64,000 bases of DNA from Elusimicrobia bacterium UBA5214 (GTDB taxonomy: Bacteria > Elusimicrobiota > UBA5214): assembly GCA_002412545.1 (NCBI GenBank), contig DHVG01000014.1, forward strand, positions 88,283 through 152,282, written 5' to 3'. The notes under the pieces are model-generated. The model had not been told where the DNA came from. It did no database searches and saw only the letters and a program-made list of their open reading frames with translations. The position numbers and the translations under genes are program-made. This document shows, in pieces, positions 1 to 14,700 of this stretch (its first letter is position 1; every line of letters begins with the position of its first letter).

Positions 1-1
1 A

Positions 2-3000
2 TATTGGAACTGGTCGGCACAATTATTTAATTTAGATACCGCTTCTTACACCACAACTAATGCCGGAACACTGACTAACTGGCAACATACTTGGTTACCT
101 GCTTGGTTGAATGGAACAAAATATCGCATTTATTCCCGGGCTAAAGATAAAGCACAAAATTACCAGTCGCCAATTTTCTCCTTTACTTTCACTTATGATA
201 TAACACCACCGACAATCTTAATTCTTAAACCGGACTCTTTTTGGGAGAGAAGCATCCCAACAATTTCTGGTACGGCTAGTGATACTTCTCCGGGTGTTTT
301 GGATAAAGTGGAACTGCGGATTCGTGAAGCAAGTGGTTTACTCCGCTACTGGAATAATCCGACTCAATCCTGGGGTGGTGTAACGGCGGAGAATGCCTGG
401 TTTGGTTATCCCGCAATGCAAAGTCCGGACTGGACACAATGGCGTTCAACCTTCACTGCCTGGGCTAACGGTACCGACTACGAAACTAATGCCCGTGCCT
501 TAGATAAAGCCGGGAATTATAGTGTTCTCTATTCCACAAAGTCCTTCCGTTATGATAGTGTTGCGCCGAAATCTTGGGTAACTCTACCCTCAAGTAATTC
601 AGTAATCAATACCCTTACCCAGATTACCGGTACTTCTACTGATTCTACGGTTCTGGAGTTAGGTGGTAGTGGAATAACTGAAGTACTTATTGCCATCCGA
701 AGAAATTCGGATAACCAGTGGTGGAACGGTTCCAATGCTTTTAACCAACCAAATGCTCAGTGGTTACCGCGAAGTAATGTTGATGATGACTGGCGTTATA
801 CTTCACTTACCAGCGATAATTTAACCACACATACTTCTTACTACATTATGACTAAAGCACGGGATAAAGCAACAAATGAAGAATTTGAACCCGGTAATGG
901 CCCGGTAACCTTCTGGTATGATAAGAGCGCACCAGTTTCTGCAATCAATCTACCACCAACTGATGGGATAATTTACAAAACGCTACCGACAATTTCTGGC
1001 ACGGCAAGTGATACTGCACCGAATAATACCAAGACCGCTGGTCTTGCCGAGATAAAATTACAAATTCGTGATAATACTTTGTCCAAGTATTGGACTGGTA
1101 CCGGATGGGATACGGCAATCTCTACAATTACGCTTACTGCCAGTGGGGAAACCTTTACCTGGACATGTTCCATTGCCGATACTAACTGGACAACTGGGAA
1201 TAATTACAGTATCAAAGTTTGGGCAGTGGACAATGTTGGGAACAGTGCGGTCAGTTCACCGGTAACCCGCACCTTTACTTTTGATAATACACCACCTGAC
1301 TCTAAAGTAACCATACCGTCTTCCGGGTTGTTCTATGGTAGTTTGCCAACTATTTCCGGCACGGCTTCCGACAGTGGTCGGGGAAACAGCTCAATTGTTT
1401 CCATCCAGATAAGTATCCGTGAACAAGACGGTTCCTGGTGGAATGGTTCAACTTTCTCGGCATCTACCGAACAATGGTTCTCTACGACTACTTGGTCAGC
1501 ACCGAATTGGACTTGGACTACACCGCCATTACAGACGGATAAACGTTATGTGGTCTATTCCCGCGCCAAAGATGAACCCGGTAATCAACAAACTGTTTAT
1601 ACCTATAACACCTTTACTTTTGATATGACTAAGCCGGTTTCTAAGATAAATCTACCAAATACTTCTTTAGTCCGTGAACTACTGACTATTTCCGGCACCG
1701 CAATTGACCTTGGTAATTATCCGAGCGGGATAAACAAAGTAGAAATTAGTATTTATAATCTTACTGATAGCCGTTACTGGAATGGTAGTAATTGGGATTC
1801 CACCGATGAAGTATTTCTTCTAACTGGTTACAATAGTGAGACGAAAGAATGGAAATATACAACCCTTTATTCTACTACTTGGGTCAGTGGGAAACAATAC
1901 CGTATCAAGTTCTGGGCAACCGATAATGTGAACAATCTTGAAGTTCCAGAACAGGTCTTTACTTTCACTTTTGATAATGTCCCCCCGACTGTTGAACTTA
2001 CTGCTTATACTGCTGGCAGTTATCTCCTAAGTTTACCGACTATTTCCGGTACCGCTTCTGACACAACTGCTGGAGTGAAACAGATAAAGATTTATATTCG
2101 TGATACTGACGCTAATCTCTACTGGACTGGTTCGGGATGGGGTGCAGCGGGCGTACTCTACTGGCGGTTAACCAATGGGACTACATCCTGGAACTATCCA
2201 AAATCACCGGATACTTTACCGTCTTGGGAAAGCGGTAGAAAATATGAAGTTCGTCCTTGGGCAGAAGATAACGCTAATAATGTTTCTTCCGGGACAGTCA
2301 AAGCATTCTGTTTTGATAATACTAAACCGAATAGCCGGATAATCTTACCTTTGCATAGCAAATATTATAGTTCAATCCCAACGATTTCCGGTACCGCAAT
2401 TGACCCAATTCCTACCGGGCAGAGTTATGCTGCCGGAGTAAAAGAAGTCAAGATTAGTTTCAAAGATAACTATCTGAATAAATATTGGAATGGTCTATCT
2501 TTTGGTGCCGATAGTGAGACCTGGTTACCGGTAAGTGGGACAACTACCTGGACTTATAGCGGTTATGCTGGAGCATTAGATAGTGGTCGTTCGTATACAA
2601 TTGTCTCTAAATCCTGGGATAAATCAACACCGGGGAATGAAGAGATAACTTATGAAGTTAGTGTAAACACAATAACCTTTATCTATGATGTGAGCAAGCC
2701 TACTTCGGTAGTAACCTATCCCTTAGATGGTAGGTATTACCGGAGTGCCACCTTGACGGTTATTTCTGGGACACAGGTAGATTTAGCACCGTTCGCTGGT
2801 GCACTTGTTGCTGGGGTCCCGGCGATAGCGGGGGCAGTGAAGGTTTCCATCCAAGATTTAACTTATTCGTCAACCTATTGGTTAGATGGTACTGGTTGGG
2901 TAAGCGGCGCTGAGCAATGGAACGATGCGGTTGTCTATCCGAGTTCGTGGGTATTTACTAATCTACCGGTTTGGGAAACGGGGAGGAGATATAAAATTCG

Positions 3001-6000
3001 TTCCCGTGCCTATGATAAAGCCGAACCAATAGCCAATGACCAGTATGATGCGTATTCACAGGCAGGGTATACAGTTATTTTTGATATTTCAGTACCGTCA
3101 GTGTTAATTCAGACACCAGTAAATAATGGTTTTTATGGTTCAGGAGAGACACCGTTAAGCGTAATTTCTGGGACCGCAGTTGACTATCCGTCAGCACCGT
3201 TGGTGAAGTCAGATATTGATTATGTTCGTTTACAGGTGAGATCTGGCAGTTACTACTGGGCAGGTAGTAGTTGGGTAGCAACAGCAATCTGGTTACCGAC
3301 GAACTATAGCGGGGGGAACTGGGGTTATCCGGGAGGATTATCTGGACAGAATATGCCTACATGGAGTGACCAGACAGAGTATACAATTATTGCCGAAGCG
3401 CTTGACAAAGCGGGGAATAGTTCCGGACAGTTAACTTATACTTTCATTTACGATACTTCAGTTCCCACCAGCAGAATAACCTCTCCAAATAAAAGATACC
3501 TTAATACTTATCTTACTACAATTTCTGGTACTACTAACGACCTCTATACTACAAAATCCGACCTGAAAGAAACATATATCGCCATAAGGTTAGAGAGTGG
3601 GAACTGGTTCAGATGGTCAGATATGACCTTTACTTTGACTACAAGTTCGTGGACAAAAGTTGATACCGGTGGGACATATTTACAAAATAACTGGACACAT
3701 TCCTGGAACTTACCTAACTGGCAGACCGACATTACTTATGTAATCTATTCTTCCGCTACGGATAGAGCACTCAACCGTCAGGTATCTATCTCCTCGTTCA
3801 CTTTCTCCTATGATATAACCAAAGCAACTTCGGTAGTGACACTGCCCGCACCAGCAATAACTTACTATTCAAGCTTGCCAACAATCTCTGGTACCGCCTT
3901 TGACGGAACAAGTGGCGTTGAGCAGACAAAGATATATATAAAAGATGTTTTAAGTAATCGCTACTGGACCGGAAAGATGGCTACTGGTTGGGGTACCGCC
4001 GGGGTAATCATCTGGCGTTTGACTAACGGGACAACTAATTGGACATATCCAGTGAGCGATGACAATATACCTACCTGGATAGAACTGGGTAAAGGTAGAG
4101 AATACGAAATTAAACCTTGGACAATTGACTTTGCGGGTAATGAATCTTCCGGGACAGCAAAGACATTTAGGTTTGATGATGAGAAACCAAAAACACAAAT
4201 AAATTTACCGCTTAATACTAAGTATTACCGTTCCTTGCCTACTATTTCCGGTACCGCTGCCGATATAACTGCGGGAACCTATGCAAGCGAACTTAAAGAA
4301 GTAAAAATAAGTATCAAAGATAATTATCTTAATCAATGGTGGAGTGGTTCTGATTTTGATAAGGCATCTGAAGAATTTCAACCGGCGACCAATCTGAGCG
4401 GTTTATGGACTGAATGGTCGTATACCGGCTACGCCGGTAAACTGTTTAACGGAAGAAGTTATACGATTCGCACGAAGACTTGGGATAATTCTACACCGGA
4501 AAACGAAGAGATCAGTTATACGGTGGGAGTGAATACAGTTACTTTCGTTTATGATACCGGTTTACCGTTATCGGTTGTCGGTTATCCGTTATCCGTTTAT
4601 GTGAATTCTTTACCGAGAATTTCTGGTACCGCTGATGATGTTTTAAGTAAGGTCAGTCAGGTAGAGATTACACTTAAAAATTTATCTACAAACAGGTACT
4701 GGGATGGTGACAGTTGGGAGAGTAGCGAATACTGGTTGAACACTTCTACCAGCGGTATTTCACCTTCAACCTGGACCTACACTACTCTGCCGGTTTGGGT
4801 ACACAATAGTTCTTATACGATTACTTCCCGGGCAAAAGATAATGCTTTACCAACTCCTAATATTCAGACACCACAGACTTCCTTTACTTTTACTTATGAT
4901 ACCGCACCACCAACTTCGGTAGTCAACTACCCGGGGAATAATGCTATTCTGAAGATTTTACCGACAATTAGTGGTAGTGCGGTAGATACACCAGCCGGGA
5001 TTAACTTAGTAGAAGTGTCCTTCCGGGAAGCACCAAGTGGTCCTTATTGGAATGGTTCAACTTTTGCTTCTACTACTGAACAATGGTTTATTACTACTTG
5101 GGATGGGAGTAAATGGACCTGGAATTCACCTATTCTCCGTGATGGGTACCAGTATTTAGTTCGTTCAAGAGCAAAAGATAATGCGGACAATCAAGAAGAA
5201 CCTACCTCGGGCATAATTTTCCGTTACGATATTACCCAACCGGTTTCCGGTATCAGTCAACCCTTGCATAATCAGTGGTATAACAGTTTGCTGACAATTT
5301 CGGGAACCGCGAGTGATGCTTCCGGAATAAACAAAGTAGAAATTGCAATTCAGGAAAATCCAGCTACCGGTAATTGGTGGAGCGGAACACTATTCTCAGG
5401 ATCAGTGGTTAAATGGTTTACGGTTACTGGTGCGGAAAACTGGACTTATTCGGCACTACCTTCCTGGGAAAGTGGTAAAGAATACCGGATTATTTCTCAA
5501 GCGACCGATAAAGCCGGTAATATAGAGAAAGATAGCATAGTTGACCAATTACCGGCAAGTTGGTTTAAATTTGATAATATTGTCCCGGTTTCAAAGGTTA
5601 CCTACCCACCAAGCGGACAGGTCTACAGTGTAGTCAGTATAATTACTGGTACGGCTAATGATAATTATGCTGGGGTTAATCAGATTGAATTGCGGATTCT
5701 TGACAGTGATGGGAAATGTTGGAACAGTTCAGCGTTTGTCAGTGGTGAACAATGGGTACAAGCGACAGTTTATTCTTCTTCTTGGGCGTATACAACCGTA
5801 GTTAACTGGACAACTGGTAAAAGTTATCAACTTACTTCCCGGGCTAAGGACCGCGCGGGTAACACTGAAACTGAAGTGCCGGGATACGATGTAGAATTTA
5901 CTTTTGATAATACCCAACCTAATACTTATATACAAATTCCGGGAAACAATAAATATTATCGTTCGTTAACCACAATTTCTGGAACCGCCTATGATGCTAC

Positions 6001-8790
6001 TGCTGGTATTAGCCGGGTGGATGTGGCTCTCCAGAATAAACTTACCGGTAAATGGTGGGGCGGTAGTGCCTTTAATTCCGATACACAACAATGGTTCACT
6101 GCGGAAGGGAGTACTACTTGGAATTATAGTTTCAATGATAGCAACTGGCTCAATGATAATTTCTATTTGGTTCTCTCGCGTGCTACGGATATATCTCAAC
6201 CAGCAAATATTGAAAATGTGTTTGCCGTAAATGTAAATTCTAACACTTTTGTTGTGGATAAGGTTGTACCGACTACCCTTATCACCTATCCAACTAACGG
6301 ACTAATTACTAACGTAATAACCACTATCTCCGGTACTTCAACTGATCCGGGAACTTATCCCAGCGGGGTAAACAAAGTAGAAATTGCGATTAAAAACAAT
6401 GCTACAGCTAAATGGTGGGATGGTAGTGATTTTATTGCTGGCGGTGAACAATGGCTGACGGCTACGGGGATAACTTCCTGGACTTATAGCGGTTACTCAA
6501 CCAAGTTAGTCACTCATAATAATTACACAATTTTTGCTAAAGGATGGGATGTTGCTGGTAATTACCAGACCGCTTATTCTTCCACTACCTTCACTTATGA
6601 TGTTACTAAACCAACCTCAACGATTACTTATCCGATTAACCAACTGAACACTAACCAACTAACCACTATCTCCGGTACGGCAATTGATGCCTTTGGCTTG
6701 TCCGAGGTAAAAGTTTTAATCCGTGATTTGACCTATCCGACAACCTACTGGCAAGGTGGGACAACTTGGGGTTCAGTGGAAACTTGGCAATTAGCCACTG
6801 GTAAAGAAGACTGGACGCTTACTGCTCCGACTTGGACTGATGGTCGGGAATATGAAATTAAATCTAAAGCAAAAGATGTTGCTGGGAATGAAGAAATACC
6901 TTCCGCGGGTGTAATCTTCAAATTTGATATTACTAAACCGGCTTCACGGGTAAGTTATCCCGAAGATGGGAAATATTACTACAGTTTAACATTGCTTTCC
7001 GGTTATGCTAACGATAGCTATACTGGTGTAGAAAGTGTGAAAGTATTAATCAAACGGTTAAGCGATAACCGGTATTGGAGTGGTACAACTTGGGAACCAA
7101 ATGTCCAGGAACTGAGCACGATGCTTTCCGGTGCTGACCCGAGAAATGTTACTTGGTCGCGTGCCCTTGGTTTACCCAACTGGGAAGATGGACAACGGTA
7201 TCAAATTCAGTCTAAGTCATACGATAAATCGGGTAATGCTGAACTTGAACCTTTACATTCGGGAGCAACCTGGCGTTGTGACCAGATTGCCCCAACTTCA
7301 AGGATTACTTTACCGCAAGATGTTTTGTCGCAAAATAAAGGTTATAATTCTTTACCGACAATTTCTGGCACGGCGAATGATTCATGGGGAGTAAGTGAAG
7401 TAAAAATTCGTATCCGGGATAATTCTATTAACGAGTACTGGAATGCAGTAAGTAGTAACTGGGTAACTGCTGAGGTTTGGAATAAAGTTAGCGGTACGGC
7501 TACCTGGACTTACTCTCACCCTAATCTCCAGTGGGTAAATAATCGTACTTATCGTTTAGAGACGCAAGCGTATGATTTAGCCGGAAATACGGAAATCAAC
7601 TGGTCAACAACGACATTTAAGTATGATATTTATCCACCGGAGTCAGCGATTACTCAGCCGAATGTTAATCTCTTGAACTATTTAGCCACTATCTCCGGCA
7701 CAGCAAGAGATTATGAAACCAAGACCGAGTTAGTGAAGTTACGGATAAAACGGGATGATAATTATTACTGGACAGTTGATGGTTGGAAAACCTTCGCTGA
7801 CCCTTCCGGTGCCTGGCTTACTACTCAGGGGAGTGGTGCCGGGGAAATCATTTGGAATTACACTCATGAAGCACTGTATAATCCTTTACACGCTTTATAT
7901 CCGGCTTGGACAAGTGGGAAAACTTATCTGCTTGATTTACAAGCAAGCGACCCATCGTTACCTTCAGCCAATGTGCGTACCTCAACCTCAACCTTAATCT
8001 TCATCTTTGACAATCTACCACCGGTATCAAAGGTTACTTTCCCGGTTGATGATAGTGCGCACAATTCCTTAGGTTTAATTTCCGGTACTTCTTATGATGC
8101 TACTGCTGGTGTGCAAAAAGTACAAATCAGTATCCAGAATTTGACTGACGGAACAAGTATTTACTGGACAGGAAGTGCTTGGGCAACAATGAGTGGACTG
8201 GAGACATCCTGGATAAATATTTCAACAGGTGCTCTTGGTGGGGCAACATTAAACTGGACTTATTCGCAGGTTCCGGATTCGGGTTGGAAGTATGATGGTA
8301 CTGGTGGTAGATATTATCGGATAAGAGCAAGAGGATTAGATAAAATCAATAATTTGGAAACAAGTATCTCTTCCAACACCTTTATTTACGATATTACTAA
8401 ACCAACCTCAGTGGTTACTTCCCCCGAAAATAATTCCTATCAATCGGATACAGCCGAAAGTCCGTTCCGTTATATTAAAGTCAGTGCTGCTGATTCAGCA
8501 CATCTATTAAACAATAGTGGTATTTCATCTGTGGATACTATGCTTATTTGGGATGAAAATGAAACTAAAGAACCGGATATGGGCGATTATATCTGGAATG
8601 GTTCAACTTGGACGTTTTACACTGGTGTTGACTACTGGCGTCCGTGTAATCTTGTTGGTACACTCTGGAATTCAGAAGATATGTCCGGGAAATGGAAATC
8701 AGGTAGATGGTATTTGGTCAAATCAAGAAGTCGTGACCGTGCCGGGAATGAACAGGATTACACAGCCACGGCTTGGACAAGATTCAGTGT
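2..8790 (+). repeat. Array of about 24 Ig-like coding repeats (family 1)
   Basis: Coding repeats of roughly 360 bp. Each carries a TISGTA.D or close variant about every 119 residues, followed by VxI.I.D, YW.G..W, W.Y, W..G..Y.I.(S/K).A.D and F.YD. I counted 23 clear copies plus a degenerate last copy near 8470; another is cut by the window start. Copies differ at many positions, so this is an old array rather than a recently amplified one. Confidence 0.85.
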
Positions 8791-11700
8791 GGTCTTACCC
8801 GCACAAAGATTTATTGTCAGTGGACTAACAACCTTATCGGCAGGTGCCGGAACAAGTATCCGGATTGAAGCACGTGATATTTATGACCAACTTGCCCGTG
8901 ACTATAAAGGTATAGTCCGATTTTCGGTTGACGGACCCCTGGAGACACCGGGCGGGCCGGAATATCCTTACCGGAGTGGTTATTCCTATGCTCCGGAGCA
9001 AGGTTGGTTACCGTCTGACTATGAATTTGTTACTGCTGACCAAGGAACAAAAGAATTTAATATTGCGGTTACCAGTGAGACATTGAAATTGGTTAAATCC
9101 GGTATGCGGACTCTCCGGGTTACCGATATTAGTAAGCCACAAGTATTTGGTACACTTTCAATTAAGGTTAATCCGGGTACCGCGAAACAATTGCGTGCTT
9201 TACTACCTGGACAGACCGCCGCACCGGGTACAATCGGTGGATTCACCGGTAATCCGGCCGAAAAGAATGCCGGGACTGGATTTCCGGTGAAAGTTGATGC
9301 TTGTGATATTTACTGGAACACAGTTACTTTGGCAAGTACTACCGTAAAACTGGTTACTACTGACCCTTACGATACTCCAAGTGAACATATTCGTGTTCTT
9401 GCTACCGGAACGGTTTCTATTGATATAACTCTGGTGCAAGCGGGTACGCAAACGATTAGTGTAACTGATCTCGGAATCAGTATGTGGACGGGATTTATTA
9501 CCCAAGCAATAAATATTCTTCCGGCAGCAGCAGCTAAACTACAAGTAATTGTCCCCGGAGAAACCGCAATCCCCGGGAAACCACCTTACGATGCACCTAC
9601 CGGCGGTAAAGAAGGTACCCCCCTTATGCAAAAAGCCGGTACACCATTTACCATAAAAGTTAATGCGGTAGATAATTACTGGAATACTAATCCCAATGTT
9701 AGTCCCATAGCACGAATTACTACTAGCGATGAATTTGATACTGAACCGTCAACCAAAACTTTAACTAATGGAACAACAACATTCGTAATTACTTTAATTA
9801 CCGCTTCTACGCAGACGATTACTGCAACTGACCTCGGTGGTGGCTTGGCAGCTTACACTTCACCTGCCATTGCGGTTACCCCAAACCAAGTGACGAGATT
9901 GCAATTATTACTTCCGGGTGAAACCGCAAAACCCGGTAAGTACAATGTTAAATCTGATGATGAACAGGCTTACGGACAGATTGGTTCGCCTACTCCACGA
10001 ATCGCTGGATCAACCTTTAGTATTACTGTTAATGCAGTTGATGCTTACTGGAATAGAGTCAGCACTAATCCTTCAGTCTATTTAATAATTGAGGACCCGA
10101 CCGATATTCTCAGCAGTAAACGCTATGAAATAACTCTTTCTACCACCGGTACAAAGACCGCGGACTTTATTTACTATACAGCCGGAACAAGAAAACTCTA
10201 TCTTGAGCATAAAAACTATATTCTCGAAGGTGCAACTAAAACTTTTACCCTTAGTCCTGCACTGGCAGTGAAACTTCAGGTCTTGATGCCCGGAGAAAAC
10301 GCCAAACCAGGCACAAGCACCGGTAAAATCGGCACCCCAAACGGACAAGTTGCTGGTTCTACGGTAACCCTTACGGTAAATTGTGTTGACCCCTATTGGA
10401 ATATCAATTCCGTGCATAATCCACGGGTGCGGATTACCTCTACGGATAAGTATGGAATATTTCTACCACAAGAAAATCCACTTGTCAACGGGACACGCAA
10501 TTTTGACCTTGTCTTCAGAACTGCTGGTAATTGGACAGTGAAATCCTCCACTGCTCTCGGTGAACCTTATCAAGAAAATATCAGTGCTCAAGTGAGAGTT
10601 AATCCGACACCAGCAACAAGATTACTGGTATTATTGCCCGGGGAAACTTATGATCCGGGTAGTGCGCTTGGTAAAATCGGTACACCGGCCACACAAATTG
10701 CTGGGCAACCGTTTACGGCTACGGTTTATGCTACCGACGATTATTGGAATACTGTTTCTACAACTGTAGTTGCTGATTTATCAGCAATCACTGATGACTA
10801 TGAGATAGTTACTCCTTCAGAAGCCACACTCCAGTTGGGAATTTCTACTTTTACCGTTGTAATGAAAACAGCAAAAGCTAGCCATCAACTTGTAGCGCAA
10901 GGGTTTAACCTTGTTCAAGGTCTCAGTTCTAATTTCACGGTTATTCCTTCCAGTCCGGCAAAATTGCAAATTTTAGTTCTTGGTGAACAAAATGCTCTCC
11001 CGGGGAGCACCACTGGTTATACTGGCACGATTAGTATGAAAACCGCGGGTACTGGTTTTAATGTAAAAATCAATGCTACCGATGCTTACTGGAATATTGT
11101 CAATACTTCACCGACCGTAACTTTAACCACTGATGACCTCTACGCACCAAAACCGTGGTCAGTAACCTTATCTGTGGGTAGCGGTGGATTGATTCCCACT
11201 TTGCGTACCGCAACAACTACGGGTTGGAAATTAACCGCCTCGGCAAGTGGTTATGAGTCCTTTAACAGTTTAGCAATTCTTGTCCGACCAAATGCGGAAA
11301 GATACCTGCAAGTTTTAATTCCCGAGCAGACACCTGAGCCCGGCGATGTGAATAACCGTGGTCGTAAGGGAACGGTGCAGACCCAGACCGCAGGGACTGA
11401 ATTTATCCTTACTTTGAAGACGGTTGATTCCTGTTATAATTTGGTGAATAAAAATACTCGTCCGGATATTGCTGGTGATGTTACCGCTACTCTTACTTCT
11501 AATGACCCGAATGTATTGAATTTGGGTAACCGAGTGATTCTCGGTGATACAGGTGAGACAACAGATAAAGTAACTCTGAAAACAACTGGTAGTCGGGCAT
11601 TTATCATCAGTGCTACTGGATATAATTCTGATACTTCAACTATCTTTACTCTCACTCCTTCCACCCATACTTATTTACAGGTCCTCCTGCCCAATGAGTC

Positions 11701-14700
11701 ACCTGACCCGGGTAATGAGAGCAACCGGGGACGCAAAGATACTCCACAAATACAGACCGCTGGGACACCATTCAATTTGACTATCCGTCGGGTAGATAAA
11801 TTCTTTAATCTTATACCAATGGATGTTACTGGAGTTAACATTGCCTCGGATGACCAGAATGTGTCTGCACTTGGTAGTGTTGACCTTGATGATGGTATTG
11901 GTGTAAAAAGTGTAATTTTGAAAACTGCCGGGAAAAGAAAAATTACCGTCTCAAAAACTGGCTACGAATATGCTGACACAAGCACTGAATTTACACTTAC
12001 TCCTTCAACTGATACTTGGTTGCAGGTACTTATCCCCGGTGAAGAAGCCGACTCCGGGAATGAAACTAATCGCGGAAGGAAAATTATTTCTACCTTTACG
12101 GCAACTGCTGGTAATCCTTTTGAAATAAAAGTAAGAAGAGTTGACCGTTTCTATAATCAAGTCATTCCGGGAAGTGACTTGGTGACTTATCTTACTTCTA
12201 ATGACCCGTATATTTCCGATTTAGGAGCAGTTACGATTGCTGGTGCTACCGGTATTGGAACAAAGAATATTACCCTGAAAACCGCAGTGGATACTTCTAC
12301 AAGGACAATTACGGTCGGTCGTTCTGGTTTCCGTAGTGATAAAAGTAACGGTTTCAAAGTTAATCCTAATGAAGCGAAACGGTTACTCGTCTTAGTCCCG
12401 GATGAAGAAAGAGTTAATGGTAAAGATATTGCTCCTGTCGGTCGGACCGGCACAGTAAAGATACAGAATGCTGGTGCAAAATTCACCGTGAGAATCCATT
12501 CGGTTGATGATTGGTATAACTTAGTTAATACGGTTAACCAAACTCTTGGGGTTTATACTTCAGATATTTACGATATTGACCCCGGTAATGTAAGTATGGT
12601 TAACGGTATAGCCATTACCAGTGCGACTTTAATCACTGCTGGGAAAACAACCATTACGGCAAGAGATATTGACCCGACCACACCCAGTTTAAGTGAGCAT
12701 AACAGTTCCGAAATAACCGTCCTTGCCGGGGAAGCAAAGAACTTGCAAATCCTTGTCCCCGGTGAAAATTCTTTACCGGGTAGCACAAGTGGTAAAACCG
12801 GTACTCCCACTAACCAACCTGCTGGGACTTCTTTCAAAGTTACAGTAAATGTTTGCGATGACTACTGGAATGTTACTTCTGCTTCACCGACGGTGAAACT
12901 CACGACTAATGACCTTTCTCCCTCAGTAATAATCAGTCCTTCTACAGCGACTTTAGTCAACGGAACGGCAACTTTTGACCTTACTTTAGTAACCGTTTTC
13001 ACAGCAACAAGGGTTACCGTTGAAGACATCGGTGGGAAGTACTATTCTCAGACTAGTGGTGAAATTCGTGTTCTTCCGGCACAAGCCATCCGACTTCTCC
13101 TCGTTCTTCCGGGTGAGGACTTTGCTCCCGGGACACTAACCGGGAAGAGTGGTACACCAAGTGAACAACGGGCCGGTAGTTCGTTCAATGTGCGTGTTTG
13201 GTTGACTGACCTCTACTGGAATAAAGTGCCACTTAATCTGCCAATCGTAAAAATTACCAGTCCGAAAGATAACTACGATGTTGAACCGACAAGCGCAAGT
13301 TTAGTTGACGGTGCTGGTATGTTCACGATGAATTTGATTGTTGCCACTACTGACCATATTTTACAGGTTGACGATGTTGATGGTGTTGCACCAACTTATG
13401 CTTTTTACAGATCGTCAAACTTCACCGTTAAACCTGCAAGTGCGGAAAAAATACAATTAGTTCTCCCTGGGGAACGACTTATTCCTGGTTTCGGTAAAGC
13501 GGGCACTATTCTTACTCACACTGCCGGACAGAAATCCACAGCAACCGTGCATTTAGTTGATGCTTACTACAACACAGTTAAAGAAGGAACAATGCCTAAT
13601 GTAAAACTTGGAACAAGTGATGAATACGACCTTGAACCAGCCGTGCAACCGCTGGAAGCCGGGAAACGTAATTTATTTTACACTTTAGTAACCGCAGCTA
13701 CAACTCATTGGCTAAAAGCGAGCAGTGTGGATATATCCTACGCTCAACCTGAAGATACAAGTGCACTTTTCGCTGTCCAACCCGGTCTGGCGACGAAACT
13801 GCAAGTTCTTTTACCTGGTGAAACAGCGATTCCGGGTAAATGGAATGTAGAACCTTATGGTAAAAAAGGAACGCCAGATAAACATCTTGCTGGTGAATCC
13901 TGGCAGGTCCGGGTAAACCTGACTGATGATTACTTCAATCGTGTTTCAGTAGGAGTAGTGCCCAGAGTACAGGTTATCACTGCTGACCCGCAAGATACCG
14001 AGCCACCGGTAGATATCTTATACGAAGGCACTGCCCTTTTCACCGTAAAATTACTTACCGCAAGTACTGATTATCTTAAACAATGGATAATTACGGTTTC
14101 TACTACACCTGATTCTTTCCGGAGTGTTTCTTCAGGTATTTCTTCGGTGGTGACTATTTATCCAGATGTTCCTTGTTATTTAACTCTTACTGGTTATCCT
14201 GCAACAATTACTGCTGGGCAACCGTTTGATATTCGGGTGAATATTTATGACCGGTATCGGAACTTAGTCTCTACTGGACCGAGTTGGGATAACTATATCG
14301 GTCGCTTAGTCCAGTTTGAAGCGGAAACCTTTGTTAATGAAGTACAAAATCCTTCCCTTCCGGATTTTGATATTGTTACTCCTCAGCCGGACTATAAGTG
14401 GACATCTGCGGATAAAGGAACAAAATTGTTTGTTGGACGAACCACTTTAAGAAAGGCTGGTTCACGCTGGATAAAGTCCTTTGACCCGGGACAAACCGAA
14501 ATTTCTTCCGAACGGAGTGGTTACGCTACCCGTCCTTTAATTTTGGTTGTTCCAGGTGAACCCAGTGCATTCTATGTTTCACCAAAGCAGGATATAGAAG
14601 TACCCGCCGGTTCACCCGGTGCTCTCGGTAATCTTGAAATTACTGCGGAAACTGCCGATTCTTTTGATAATCCGGTGCCCGTTCCGAACCTACCGGTAAG

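Noticed and set aside
107..109. TTG at 107 as the start of the giant gene
   Set aside because: The frame is open to base 2 and the upstream codons continue the repeat (W.L..W..GT.Y pattern), so the start is outside the window.
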